Source of the DNA: Streptomyces capillispiralis
Lineage (GTDB): Bacteria > Actinomycetota > Actinomycetes > Streptomycetales > Streptomycetaceae
Direction of reading: 5' to 3'
Assembly: GCF_007829875.1 (NCBI RefSeq)
Contig: NZ_VIWV01000001.1
Location: 7,080,001 to 7,144,000, forward strand
Length of the DNA stretch: 64,000 nt
A model generated the notes under the pieces. That model made no database searches. It was given only the letters and a program-made list of their open reading frames with translations, and was not told the origin of the DNA. How positions within the stretch are numbered: position 1 is the stretch's first letter; the number at the start of each line of letters is the position of its first letter. The position numbers and the translations under genes are program-made. Shown here piece by piece: positions 45,033-53,869 of this stretch.

Positions 45033-45716
45033 GTGATCGGATTGCAGATCCCGGAGATCTACTGGGACGACGAGAATGCTGTGAGTCTGCTGGTCGAGTA
45101 CTTCACCCGACGACGGTCAAGCGGTGACCTGTTCTATTCCGGCGCGCACTTCGAGCGCCTGGGCGGGGGCGGCGACGCCGAGCATGTCGCAGACCGCTTC
45201 GACAGCAACGACCTGTTAGCCATCACCATGCTCAACGTCTCCCTGGAGCCGCATGGGGCGATCAACTTGCTGACCGACCCCGACGGGCACTGGGCGCGCC
45301 TGCTGTCGCTAATCCCTCGTGACGCGCGCCTGGAGAATCCTGGAAGCGATGCGCTCATGGAGGAGGGTGGACCTGCGTGGGAGTTGTGGGAACGCCTAGC
45401 TGGCACCAAGCACTACCCAGGGAAACCCGACGGCAGCGGCCCGGTTGTGGCAGGTAAATTGCTGGCCCGCAAGCGGCCGCACCTCATCCCCATCTACGAC
45501 ATCCGCATCAAGCAGCTATTCGAGCGACCGAAGGTGGACCACTCCTTCTGGGCCGCGCTGTCTGCGGCCCTGCGGGTGGACAACGGTGCCTTCCATGATC
45601 AGTTGATCCATCTCCGCGGCAAGGCGGGTATCGGTGAGGACATCGGCGTCCTGCGTGTGTTCGACGTCATCGCCTGGATGCTCCAAGGTCGGCAGGCCCA
45701 GGTCGCGACGAACTGA
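45033..45716 (+). CDS. DUF6308-like protein
   Basis: 227 residues, soluble. Begins MIGLQIPEIYWDDENAVSLLVEYF from GTG. The segments FDSNDLLAITMLNVSLEPHGAI, HYPGKPDGSGPVVAGKLLARKRPHLIPIYD and FWAALSAALRVDNG match my recollection of the DUF6308 pattern, often found in actinobacterial accessory regions. No catalytic motif is evident. The upstream 60 bp include GAGGGAG about 15 nt before the start. Stands alone, with long gaps on both sides. Confidence 0.6.
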   Translation: MIGLQIPEIYWDDENAVSLLVEYFTRRRSSGDLFYSGAHFERLGGGGDAEHVADRFDSNDLLAITMLNVSLEPHGAINLLTDPDGHWARLLSLIPRDARLENPGSDALMEEGGPAWELWERLAGTKHYPGKPDGSGPVVAGKLLARKRPHLIPIYDIRIKQLFERPKVDHSFWAALSAALRVDNGAFHDQLIHLRGKAGIGEDIGVLRVFDVIAWMLQGRQAQVATN

Positions 45717-46454
45717 GCCCTGAGGTGGAGTGGTGGGAAGGCACATGCGGAGGCCGATGGGGCACCGAGGGCGGGCGAGGCTAAGCGCAGACACATTGAG
45801 CCCTACCGGGCAGATGTCCCGGAAGAGACCAGGCAGCCCAGTGAGCTGCTCTGATGGGTGGTTACGCGCTCCTGACCTGGTGAATGAACTTTCGGCTGTT
45901 TCACGCTCATACCCGTTGATGCAGCCGGAAGTCCCAGAAAAGTCCCTGAGCACTCCCGCTGCCCGGAGCCACTCTTTCGGTTCTATGCAGAGTGTGGGGA
46001 CGCAGTGCCGCCAGTGCCACGTCAGTGGTAGTTGTTTCTGACCGTGCTGATTCTCGGCGTGATCATGGTGCGGGTGTTGGTCCGCGCGCCAGCCGCCTGG
46101 CTGAACTCCTGCCAGGTGCGCGGTTCGGTGGTCACGGGCTGGCCTTCTCCGAGGATCCCCTGAACGAGGCCCGTTCCGAGAGCGGAGAGGCGTTCGAAGA
46201 GCCAATCCTCAGCCACGAGCAGGTTACTGACCTTGCCGGTGGGCCGGCTGTGGGTCCGGTGCTGGACCTGATGGGTGCCGTTGGTGTCGTACCAGAACGG
46301 TCTGCTCGGATGCTGGCGCAGGCTGGCGCCGTCCATGAGCCAGTAGCTCAACAGGGCGACGTGACCGGTGCATCGATGGAGCAGTCGTAGCCGGAATGGG
46401 ACCAGCTGTAGTCCTGGGTCGCCGGCCAGGCGCTTACGGGCTTTCCTCCCGGGC
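45717..46454. other. Gap with an unrecognised minus-strand frame tail
   Basis: No intact gene. On the minus strand 46022-46440 a frame continuing from the IS481 relic reads like real coding sequence (LLSYWLMDGASLRQHPSRPF, then LVAEDWLFERLSALGTGLVQGILG) and ends at 46022. It has no start of its own and may be the 3' end of a gene cut by the transposon. I could not identify it. Confidence 0.3.
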
Positions 46455-47402
46455 CTAGTTGTATTGCCCTGTGAGGTTGGGGACGCGGCTAGCGGGTGGT
46501 TGGCCCTTGAGCGCGGTGTGTCCGCGGTGGTGATTGTAGGTGTGCAGCCAGTCGGGGAAGGCGTCGCGTCGTTCCTGTTCGGAGCGGTAGGGGCGGGCGT
46601 AGGCCCACTCGTCGAGCAGGGTGCGGTTGAAGCGTTCGACCTTGCCGTTGGTCTGGGCCGGTAGGGCCGGGCTCGCTTGTGGCTGATCCCGGCCGCCGTC
46701 AATAGGTCTCGCCAGTCGCGGGAGCGGTAGCAGGCGCCGTTGTCGGTCAGGACCCGTCCAACGGTGATCCCGCGGGTGAAGAACGCCTGGGCTCGGGTCC
46801 AGAAGCCGGTGGCGGTCTCCTTCTTCTCGTCCGAGTGGATCTCGCTAGGCCAGGCGCGGGTGGTCGTCGACGGCGGTGTGCAGGTAGCTGTAGCCGGCGT
46901 TGGCGCGGGTCTTGCGGCTTGCTTGTCGGCCGAGGACCTTGTGGCCGCCGCCGTCGGGGATGTTGCCGAGCTTCTTGATGTCGACGTGGACCAGTTCACC
47001 GGGGCGGTCGCGCTCGTAACGGCGTATGACATGGCTGGTTGTCCGGTCCAGGTGGGTGAGGCGGGCCAGGCGGTATCGGGTCAGCACATGGTGCACCGTC
47101 GAGGGAACGGGTCGCAGCAGGTAGATGCGGGCCGGTCCTCAGCGGCGAAGGACGGGGACCTTTATGGTCCGGCGCTCGGTGCGGGTCGGGGTACGTCGTG
47201 GGGTCGTGTGTGGCCGGGAGGACCGGTCGGTCATGCCTGCCTCGCCGAGCCGGCGGTAGCGGTCAGCCCACCGCTTGGCCGTGCTCACGGAAACCTGGAA
47301 GCGTTCCGCGGCCCGCCGCTGGCGCCGCGCCTCGCGCAATGCCCTCGGCCGTATGAGCACGCGAAGGCAAGTCGGCGGGGCGAACTGCGGCCACTCGATC
47401 AA
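46455..47402 (-). pseudogene. Degenerate IS481-family transposase
   Basis: The frames together give a nearly full-length IS481 transposase. N-terminal HTH RRAAERFQVSVSTAKRWADRYRRLGEAGMTD; then HVLTRYRLARLTHLDR and GELVHVDIKKLGNIPDGGGH (first catalytic Asp); then ETATGFWTRAQAFF and VLTDNGACYRSRDW (second Asp); then GKVERFNRTLLDEWAYARPY (catalytic Glu), ending NLTGQYN at 46455. Lesions: a tryptophan codon turned to TGA at 47139-47141, a frameshift near 46850 and a compensating one near 46660. All three catalytic residues survive but no full product can be made. Terminal inverted repeats were not located. Confidence 0.85.
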
Positions 47403-47586
47403 TCGGAGGAGCAGATCGACATGAGCCAGCAGATGCGGTCAGGTAGACCGTGTATGACAGCGACGCAGGAGGCGAGGCTGTGCGCTGGCAAGGGAAGGCT
47501 CCCACCTTCTGCACGCAGCCGAAGCCCCCCGTGGAAACAAATCTGCACCTGCTCGACGTTGTCGATCCCTAGCCGAGGAGGGGAAG

Positions 47587-48477
47587 GTGGCGAGCCTGAA
47601 GCTGTTCCATACGACGGAATGCGGCGTGGCCGAGGTCATGCCGCGTCTTGCTGGGGTTGAGGCGGACGTGCAGAGCCTCGTCGAGGCGCACATGGAGACG
47701 ATGCTGGGCGTCACGTTCCTCGCGAGCGAGTACGTCATCGATTGCGTCGACGGTGGACGGATCGACTCGCTGGGGATGGACGAGAACGGGGCACCGGTGA
47801 TCGTCGAGTACAAGCGCGGCACGGACGCCGGCGTGATCAATCAGGGCCTGTACTACATGGCCTGGCTCACTGCGCACAGAGGCGCCTTCGCCAGCCTGGT
47901 CCGCGACCGGCTTGGGGTACCAGCCGCGGCCCAGGTCCTGTGGAGCGCGCCTAGGCTGATCTGCATCGCCGGGGACTTCACCCGCTACGACGCCCACGCC
48001 GTACGTGAGCACCGGCGCAGCATCGACCTGGTCCGCTACCGGTACTTCGGCAACGACCTCATTGGGCTTGAGACCGTGGCTTCGGTCACTGGGCAGCCAG
48101 GTGCGAGCCGACGGGCTCGTCGGCGCACGGGCGTGCTCCCGGCAACCCCGAAGAGTACAGGTGCCATGACGGAGCTGGCCGAGGCTGTCGACGAGGTTCT
48201 CCTCGGCCTTGGGGAGGACGTCACCCGTGTCCAGCGCAAGCAGTATGTGGCCTATCAGCGGCTGCGGAACTACGCCTGCGTCATACCGCCCCAGCAGACC
48301 AAGGTGCTGGTCTACCTGAAGGCGGACCCCCAGGGGGTGGACCTCGTGCCCGGGTTCACGCGGGACGTGAAGGGGCTCGGCCACCACGGCACGGGCGACC
48401 TGGAAGTGCAGCTGCGCACCGAGCGTGACCTGGAGCGCGCCCTCGAACTGTTCCGGCTCAGCTACGCCGCGGCGTAA
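47587..48477 (+). CDS. DUF5655-type protein with N-terminal PD-(D/E)XK nuclease-like domain
   Basis: 296 residues. The N-terminal half has a RecB/NucS-like core, with D60 in GGRIDSLGMDENG and E74-Y-K76 in VIVEYKRG, followed by the helix INQGLYYMAWL with its conserved Gln (motif ExK-x(n)-Q). The C-terminal half (about 185-296) is the DUF5655 domain, with RKQYVAYQRLRNYACVIPP and GTGDLEVQLRTERDLERALELFRLSY. GTG start behind GGAGGGG. Widespread in actinobacteria and often called a transport protein, but the nuclease-like core argues for DNA handling. Directly downstream of the IS481 relic. Confidence 0.78.
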   Translation: MASLKLFHTTECGVAEVMPRLAGVEADVQSLVEAHMETMLGVTFLASEYVIDCVDGGRIDSLGMDENGAPVIVEYKRGTDAGVINQGLYYMAWLTAHRGAFASLVRDRLGVPAAAQVLWSAPRLICIAGDFTRYDAHAVREHRRSIDLVRYRYFGNDLIGLETVASVTGQPGASRRARRRTGVLPATPKSTGAMTELAEAVDEVLLGLGEDVTRVQRKQYVAYQRLRNYACVIPPQQTKVLVYLKADPQGVDLVPGFTRDVKGLGHHGTGDLEVQLRTERDLERALELFRLSYAAA

Positions 48478-48589
48478 CGGCTTCATGGCCGGTAAGACGG
48501 CAACGCCAGCTATTCGGTTGTGAATGGACGTTGTCTACTGGCCTTTCACAGTGGCGGTTATGGACGTGGCGGTGGACTACTAATGGTAC

Positions 48590-48624
48590 GGCGGAGTCCC
48601 GGTTTCGGTAACCGGGACTCCGCC
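48590..48624. terminator. Perfect 15-bp stem-loop terminator
   Basis: GGCGGAGTCCCGGTT and AACCGGGACTCCGCC are perfect 15-bp arms around a 5-nt loop. It sits immediately downstream of the NUDIX stop on the minus strand and 110 bp after the DUF5655 gene, so it can end both transcripts. Confidence 0.8.
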
Positions 48625-48625
48625 G

Positions 48626-49111
48626 CTATATTGCTCGCCCGCCTGGTAGTCCGGTGCGATGGGGGCGGACTCTGGGCTCCAATGAGGCTGGCCAGGATGA
48701 GTCGGATCTACGTGCGATGCGCCAGACCAGATTCAGTTCGCAGGGGGCGTCGCGGGTGAACGGGACTCGGACGACCTCGTAGTCGCCTCGTTCCGGTTTA
48801 GTGAATTCCGCGCCGGTCTGCGTGGTCAGGTCCATAGCTACCAGGCGGGCGGCCAGGATGTGCTGGATGCCGATGCCGCCGTTGAGGTTGTCGGTGATCA
48901 GGTAGGCGAGTACAGCGAGGTCCACTGTGCCGCCGAGTTCTTCGAACACCTCGCGGTGGAGGGCCGCTTCGATGGTCTGGTCGTCGGCTTCTACGCCGCC
49001 GCCGACCGTCACCCAGTAGGGATCCCGGCCCGGCTTGATGCGCTTGATCAGGACAAGTTCTTCGTCGTCGCGGAGGATGTTGCGCACGCTGCGCCTCACG
49101 ACGTCGGCCAT
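48626..49111 (-). CDS. NUDIX hydrolase
   Basis: 161 residues. Starts MADVVRRSVRNILRDDEELVLIKRI behind GAAGGA. The Nudix box is present as GGGVEADDQTIEAALHREVFEELGG, with the REVFEE metal ligands. The first part resembles ADP-ribose or nucleotide-sugar pyrophosphatases of accessory regions. The last 30 residues are basic and variable. The frame extends upstream to 49438 without similarity, so the ATG at 49111 is preferred. Confidence 0.85.
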   Translation of the reverse strand: MADVVRRSVRNILRDDEELVLIKRIKPGRDPYWVTVGGGVEADDQTIEAALHREVFEELGGTVDLAVLAYLITDNLNGGIGIQHILAARLVAMDLTTQTGAEFTKPERGDYEVVRVPFTRDAPCELNLVWRIARRSDSSWPASLEPRVRPHRTGLPGGRAI

Positions 49112-49503
49112 GGCGTGAGTTCCTTCTGGCCGCGGTGTGGCATGCACCGGGTCGGAGGGCGGCCTAGCGGCGACCGGATCTCCAGCCCGGCGGACCCAGC
49201 ATGAATTAGGCCGTGGCCAGGGTGAGGTGTAGGCGTGCCTGACCAGTGTCCCAACGTCTGAGGTCTCCCAAGTGCTGAAGCCGCCAGGCCAGTTCGTTGA
49301 GAGGCTCGACCACAGGGCGAGGGCTGGTCGTGTCGCGCGGCCAGCGGGATTCGTGCCGCGAAAAGACGAGGCGGACCGCCTGGCTTCTGCGGCAGACTGG
49401 CCCGCCCCGCGCTGGGTGCGTCGCTCCCATGCCATCAAGATCGTTTGGAGGAAGGCGATTGACTGAGTCCGATCAGCCGGCGGCCCGGTGGAAGAGCGAA
49501 CCG
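49112..49503. other. Gap between divergent NUDIX genes
   Basis: Should contain both promoters. A minus-strand frame ending at 49206 has a plausible short coding tail (ELAWRLQHLGDLRRWDTGQA) without a start or partner, perhaps another gene relic. Nothing else identified. Confidence 0.35.
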
Positions 49504-49959
49504 ATGACGACGCGGCTCATCGCCGCCGTACTCGTCACGAATCCCGACAACGGCAGACTCCTCATCTTGCGCCGGAGCAGTCACCTGGATTTCGCACCCG
49601 GCGAGTGGGATGTCCCAAGCGGCAAGGGCGAGCCCCGGGAACCGATCACTGCGACTGGGGTACGAGAACTGAAGGAGGAGACGGGCGTCGTGGTCGCCGA
49701 GGCGGACCTGCGCCTCGTCCACGTGGTCCATGGCTGCTGGGGAGTGGAGGTCCCGGGGATGTTCATGGCCCTGATCTTCCATACTGACCGGTGGAGCGGA
49801 ACTCCCCACAATGCGGAACCGCACAAGCACGACACCATCGCCTGGGTGCCTCCGAACGACCTTCCGCAGCCCTTCACGCACACCACCCGGGTTGCCGTGC
49901 AGCGATACCTGGACGGGGGCCCGATCCTTTCGTTCGACGGTTGGGCAGAGGCCGGATGA
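49504..49959 (+). CDS. NUDIX hydrolase
   Basis: 151 residues. TTRLIAAVLVTNPDNGRLLILRR leads into a Nudix box, GKGEPREPITATGVRELKEETG, with intact RELKEE. Then HGCWGVEVPGMFMALIFHTDRWSG and the C-terminal FDGWAEAG. Sequence differs clearly from the minus-strand NUDIX gene next to it, so the two are not a recent duplication. The ATG at 49504 was chosen; a TTG at 49459, in frame and 6 nt behind GGAGGA, is a serious alternative that would add 15 residues. Confidence 0.85.
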   Translation: MTTRLIAAVLVTNPDNGRLLILRRSSHLDFAPGEWDVPSGKGEPREPITATGVRELKEETGVVVAEADLRLVHVVHGCWGVEVPGMFMALIFHTDRWSGTPHNAEPHKHDTIAWVPPNDLPQPFTHTTRVAVQRYLDGGPILSFDGWAEAG

Positions 49960-50189
49960 CGGTCAGTTCGGGCGGCTGCCGCGGGGGCGTTGCGCGGCGT
50001 CGTGAAGCTCAACAATGAGTCGCGCAGCTTCCTTCCTGGCTGGCTCCAGCCGGGGAACCTCGTGGTGCGTGTGCGGCCCTGCGACCTCCGCACAGTAGAA
50101 CAGCGCCATCAGCAGGCCGGCCTGCTCTCCAGGTCGGGCCGCCGCGCGCTCCGCACGCGCTCCGCCTAGGCCGGGACGGCGAGGGAATG

Positions 50190-50388
50190 GCCCCAAACGG
50201 GCCGTGCTGGCCTCCGAGAAGACGGGCTCCAGCACGATGTCCTTGCGCGGGCCGCCGCGGTGGCGCGTACGCGGCCGGGCACCCTTCGCCTTCACCAGTA
50301 CTCGGCGGCCGGCCAGCTCCAGCTCCTCGATGTTGATGCCGAGGATCTCCTCCCCCGACGCGTACGGGTGACGCCCTCCACAATTGCC
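50190..50388 (-). pseudogene. Fragment of a phage-type site-specific recombinase (tyrosine integrase)
   Basis: One frame reads NCGGRHPYASGEEILGINIE, ELELAGRRVLVKAKGARPRT, then RHRGGPRKDIVLEPVFSEAS and TARLGPF, which I recognise as the middle of a Streptomyces integrase family (upstream core: ASGEEILGIN, VKAKGAR). It has no start, lacks the following THRRPGP region and the catalytic C-terminus, and the frame dissolves after about 50190. The rest of 49960-50707 holds no intact gene; a short minus-strand tail ends at 49963. Confidence 0.55.
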
Positions 50389-50707
50389 CTGTGGGCTTCT
50401 GACCAGTCGTGATGGCCTACGGGCGGTCCTGATCTTGATCAGACGTCCTCATGTCATGTTCGCTCGAAGGGGATGTGCCCGGTGGGCTGCTCGATGCGGT
50501 GGATCTCCGCGCGGCTTGCATGCGGCCCTGGGCGCCAAGGGGCGGTGGGTCGACATGGGCCGGGATTGTCAGTGGTGAGTCGTAGCCTCTTGGGAGCGAT
50601 GTGGTGCGTGTTCGGCACGGAGCCGAGCTGGGGCGCAGCGGGCGTGTGTGGCTTCGCGGCTGAGCCCTCCTCCGGAAGTGGCGCACCACTGGGAGAGAGG
50701 ACCAGGG

Positions 50708-51724
50708 ATGGCCGCGCTTCCCACCCAATTCGGAGAGGCCCTGAGCGCTGTCGAGCCAGATGAGGACGCTGCTCACGCGCAAGTCGCACACGCGCAGGTA
50801 TCGAAAGTGCTGGAGGGTGACGAACGCCTTCGTGGGCTTGGTGTCGATCCGTTGCTCATCGGGTCGTACAAGCGGCACGTTTCTATCAAGCGGGTGAAGG
50901 ATGTCGATGTCTTCGCACGGCTGACCAAAGCCGACGGGTCTCTCAGGCCAGGGGCAATTCTTGATCACGTTGCCGATATTCTTGGCGTGGCGTTCCCGGG
51001 AGACGTGGAGCGTCAGCATCGCTCGGTCAAGGTCGACTTCCCCGACTACGACCTGTCGGTAGACGTGGTGATCGCACGACCGTGTGGAGATCACTGGGAA
51101 ATTCCTCAGCGGATCGAGGAAGACGGCCGGGCGCGGTGGGTGGAGACCAACCCGACCAAAATGACGGAGCTGACAACTGCGGCGAACAAGTCATTCCTCC
51201 TGTATGACGACGACGATGACAGCGGCGTCTATGTCCGTATCGTCAAACTCGTTCGACAGGTGCGCCGTACGTGGGTCAATGACCAACCGGGTGGCTACTA
51301 CTTCGAGGTCCTGACCTACCACGCCTTTCAGGAGTTGCAGCCGGACGAGAAGACGGTCGCCGCATACCTCACTCGCATCCTGCGACGGATCGCCGAGATG
51401 CTGCCGGATCACGTGGATGAAGGACCGGTCGATCCCACATTGCCCGATAAGACGATCAAGACGAAGGCCACGGCAGAGCAGATTCAGGCAGCGGCAGACC
51501 AGATGACGAAGGCCGCAGATCTCGCCGAGGCGGCACTTGGCGAAGAAGATCGGTGTGTGGCAGCTGTGAAGTGGCGTCAGCTGCTGGGTAGGACTCAGAA
51601 CACTGAGGTACCGGAGGATGTCTTTCCCCTGCCCGACTATTGCAACGCGGACGGAACGACCAAGAACAGGAGTGTCATCAAGGGTGCGCTGGCAGTCCCG
51701 GCGGGGCAGGACCGCTACGCGTGA
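50708..51724 (+). CDS. CD-NTase, cyclic oligonucleotide synthase of type II CBASS
   Basis: 338 residues. Nucleotidyltransferase signature: IGSYKRHVSIKRVKDVDVFA gives GS(x)n with metal ligands D65 and D67, and the third Asp is D119 in YDLSVDVVIA. The C-terminal helical OAS-like domain follows (HAFQELQPDEKTVAAYLTRIL and later). On phage infection such enzymes make a cyclic di- or trinucleotide second messenger; the base identity cannot be predicted here. The C-terminus (GALAVPAGQDRYA) is short and exposed, as needed for Cap2-mediated conjugation. ATG at 50708 follows GAGAGAGGA. The stop overlaps the cap2 start (GTGA). Confidence 0.92.
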   Translation: MAALPTQFGEALSAVEPDEDAAHAQVAHAQVSKVLEGDERLRGLGVDPLLIGSYKRHVSIKRVKDVDVFARLTKADGSLRPGAILDHVADILGVAFPGDVERQHRSVKVDFPDYDLSVDVVIARPCGDHWEIPQRIEEDGRARWVETNPTKMTELTTAANKSFLLYDDDDDSGVYVRIVKLVRQVRRTWVNDQPGGYYFEVLTYHAFQELQPDEKTVAAYLTRILRRIAEMLPDHVDEGPVDPTLPDKTIKTKATAEQIQAAADQMTKAADLAEAALGEEDRCVAAVKWRQLLGRTQNTEVPEDVFPLPDYCNADGTTKNRSVIKGALAVPAGQDRYA

Positions 51725-53286
51725 GCGGGGCCGATGGTTGGGACGCTGACCTGCTCCGCGAGGGCTTGGTAGCACGTGACTTCACCGACGACGGTGTACG
51801 CCTGCGAGGACCTGTTCCCTGGCGCGGTGCTGGTGGCGCCGAAGCCCGAGCGCGCGTGGAGATCGAAGTGGACGAACGCTTCCCCTTTTATCCACCGCAG
51901 GTCCGACTTCTTGACCCGGGAGCACAGCTGGAGGTCACCTTTCACGTCGACCGTGCAGCTCGTCCTGGAGTCTCCGGCAACTTGTGCTTGTGGGACGACG
52001 CATGGCCGGCCGACATAGCACCGTGGACTGATCCCGACGAGTTGCTGTCCCGAATCGCTGGCTGGCTCGAGCAGACAGCGGCTGGATGGCCGGGAGACAA
52101 CGTTTGTGATCTTGAGCGGTACCTCGAAGCAGACCCGACGATGTTCGTGCTCTACGACGCCGAGAACCTGGCTCGCCTCAAGGGCCACGCTGTGCGCACC
52201 CGCCGCGGCTCCACGAGCGGCACTGTGGAGGTCTGGAATACCCCGCACCGTTTGAAGAAACGGGCAGGGCGCCCTGGATTCAGCCGGGCCGACAGGCAGC
52301 TCGCGTGGGTGGAGGATCTGGGACAGCTCCACAGACCTGTCCGGTCCTGGGCCGATATTCACGACGTACTCGGGGAGCAGGCGGCTTCGGCAGAGCAACT
52401 CATTGCAGCTGGCGTGGTGAACCTGGTGCTGCTCCGCTACCAACGCGGTGACCAGCAGTCGGTCTTGGCCCTGACGGTGAAGTACGCGGCCGATGAGATC
52501 AAGGTGCGAGCCTGCGAGAGCGCGGACACCAGCAGTTCCACACGCCAGATGCGGGCCGGCACGATGGCGCCACAGCTCGCAGACGTACCCATCGCCATCG
52601 TCGGATGCGGCGCCATCGGATCGTTCACGGCCGCTCTGCTCTTCCGCGCGGGGGCCCGGCGTCTCACCCTTATTGATCACGAACGACTACGCCCCGGAAA
52701 CGTCGTACGACACCTCGCCGGCCTCGAACAGGTCGGCGCCTGGAAAACAGACGCGGTCCGGAACTGCCTCACGGCCATCGACCCGGCGATCGACGCAGTG
52801 CGGGCCCTGACAACGGCAATGACCTCGGCCGATTACGCCAAACTGCTGGTCCAGCACCACCGAATCGTTGTGGACGCGACAGGAAGTGCACGCGCCACGA
52901 GCATGCTCGCCTTCGCTGCGAATACCACCAACGCCGAAGCGGACAAGGCGGTTGTGACAGTCTGTGCGCAACGCGACGGAGATGTCGTACGCGTCGACCG
53001 ACTTCCAGCCCGGGGTGTAGAGATCTTTCTCCCCCCGTTGCCTGCTCTCGATGATCAAAACGAACTGCGAGAGAACGGCTGCGGGAGCCCTATTTCGCGT
53101 ACCCCACCAACAGCGGTCGTCGCCGCTGCCGAACTGGCTTGCTGCGTGGTGCTCGACGAGTTGGCAGGACACCGCAAGCTCCCAACGTCCGTCGCGTTTG
53201 TGAGCCGTCCTCAACCAGAGCAGCAGTACACACACATCGGGCTGGTGCTCCCGGGGTCCATGCCGCAAGATCAGGTGGTGAAGTGA
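51721..53286 (+). CDS. cap2: Cap2, E2-E1 fusion protein of type II CBASS
   Basis: 521 residues. N-terminal E2-like domain (1-150) with RFPFYPPQVRLLDPG and C89 in SGNLCLWDD as the likely E2 cysteine. C-terminal E1/ThiF domain (about 285-521) with the ATP site IAIVGCGAIGSFTAALL, LIDHERLRPGNVVRHLAG, and C454 in ENGCGSPI as the likely E1 cysteine. Cap2 attaches the CD-NTase C-terminus to target molecules and primes its activity (known for the family). The GTG start overlaps the CD-NTase stop and the stop overlaps the cap3 start, so all three are translationally coupled. Confidence 0.92.
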   Translation: MSGADGWDADLLREGLVARDFTDDGVRLRGPVPWRGAGGAEARARVEIEVDERFPFYPPQVRLLDPGAQLEVTFHVDRAARPGVSGNLCLWDDAWPADIAPWTDPDELLSRIAGWLEQTAAGWPGDNVCDLERYLEADPTMFVLYDAENLARLKGHAVRTRRGSTSGTVEVWNTPHRLKKRAGRPGFSRADRQLAWVEDLGQLHRPVRSWADIHDVLGEQAASAEQLIAAGVVNLVLLRYQRGDQQSVLALTVKYAADEIKVRACESADTSSSTRQMRAGTMAPQLADVPIAIVGCGAIGSFTAALLFRAGARRLTLIDHERLRPGNVVRHLAGLEQVGAWKTDAVRNCLTAIDPAIDAVRALTTAMTSADYAKLLVQHHRIVVDATGSARATSMLAFAANTTNAEADKAVVTVCAQRDGDVVRVDRLPARGVEIFLPPLPALDDQNELRENGCGSPISRTPPTAVVAAAELACCVVLDELAGHRKLPTSVAFVSRPQPEQQYTHIGLVLPGSMPQDQVVK

Positions 53287-53738
53287 AACAGCGGCACCTG
53301 GAAGCCATCCTCTTTGCCAGCGCTCTGGACGTCATTCGAGCAGCCGCCTCTGCCGCTGGACACACCGAGACGGGAGGTCTATTGCTCGGCTGGTGGGAGG
53401 ACGACGCCATCGTGGCCCGCTACGCCATCGAGGTGCCAGACCCGGATGCGACGACGTCGTCCTGGACGCGAGCGGATCACCGAGCGCAGGACGCGCTCGA
53501 CCGGGCGCTCGCGGACTTGGACCACCCCTGGCTCGGCTACGTCGGAGACTGGCACACCCACCCCGCACGCTGCGGCCCAAGCAGCCAGGACGAGCAATCC
53601 ATCTGCAACGCCTCCCGCGGATACAGCCAGCCGCTGCTTTTGCTGGTCCGCTGCAATGACGACACGTTCGAAGCACGCTCTGCTGACCAGGGGCACCTCC
53701 ACCCACTTACAATCCACCACCAGTCTGACGGCAGGTGA
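53283..53738 (+). CDS. cap3: Cap3, JAB/JAMM isopeptidase of type II CBASS
   Basis: 151 residues. The JAMM zinc site is complete: E29 in HTETGGLLLG, H91 and H93 in DWHTHP, and S100-x-x-D103 in PSSQDEQ. Cap3 reverses Cap2-dependent conjugation of the CD-NTase, by family knowledge. GTG start in a GTGA overlap with cap2. A 131-bp gap follows before the effector gene. Confidence 0.92.
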   Translation: MKQRHLEAILFASALDVIRAAASAAGHTETGGLLLGWWEDDAIVARYAIEVPDPDATTSSWTRADHRAQDALDRALADLDHPWLGYVGDWHTHPARCGPSSQDEQSICNASRGYSQPLLLLVRCNDDTFEARSADQGHLHPLTIHHQSDGR

Positions 53739-53869
53739 CACGGCGTCAGCGTGCGTGGATGCGACTGTCAAGAACGCGGCAGCGCGGACGTGTCACCGAG
53801 CTTTCCGGCCGGGCGAAAGGGGTGCACGGGCCCTCGTTCGTCTAACGCATACAGGGAATTGGGGAACGT

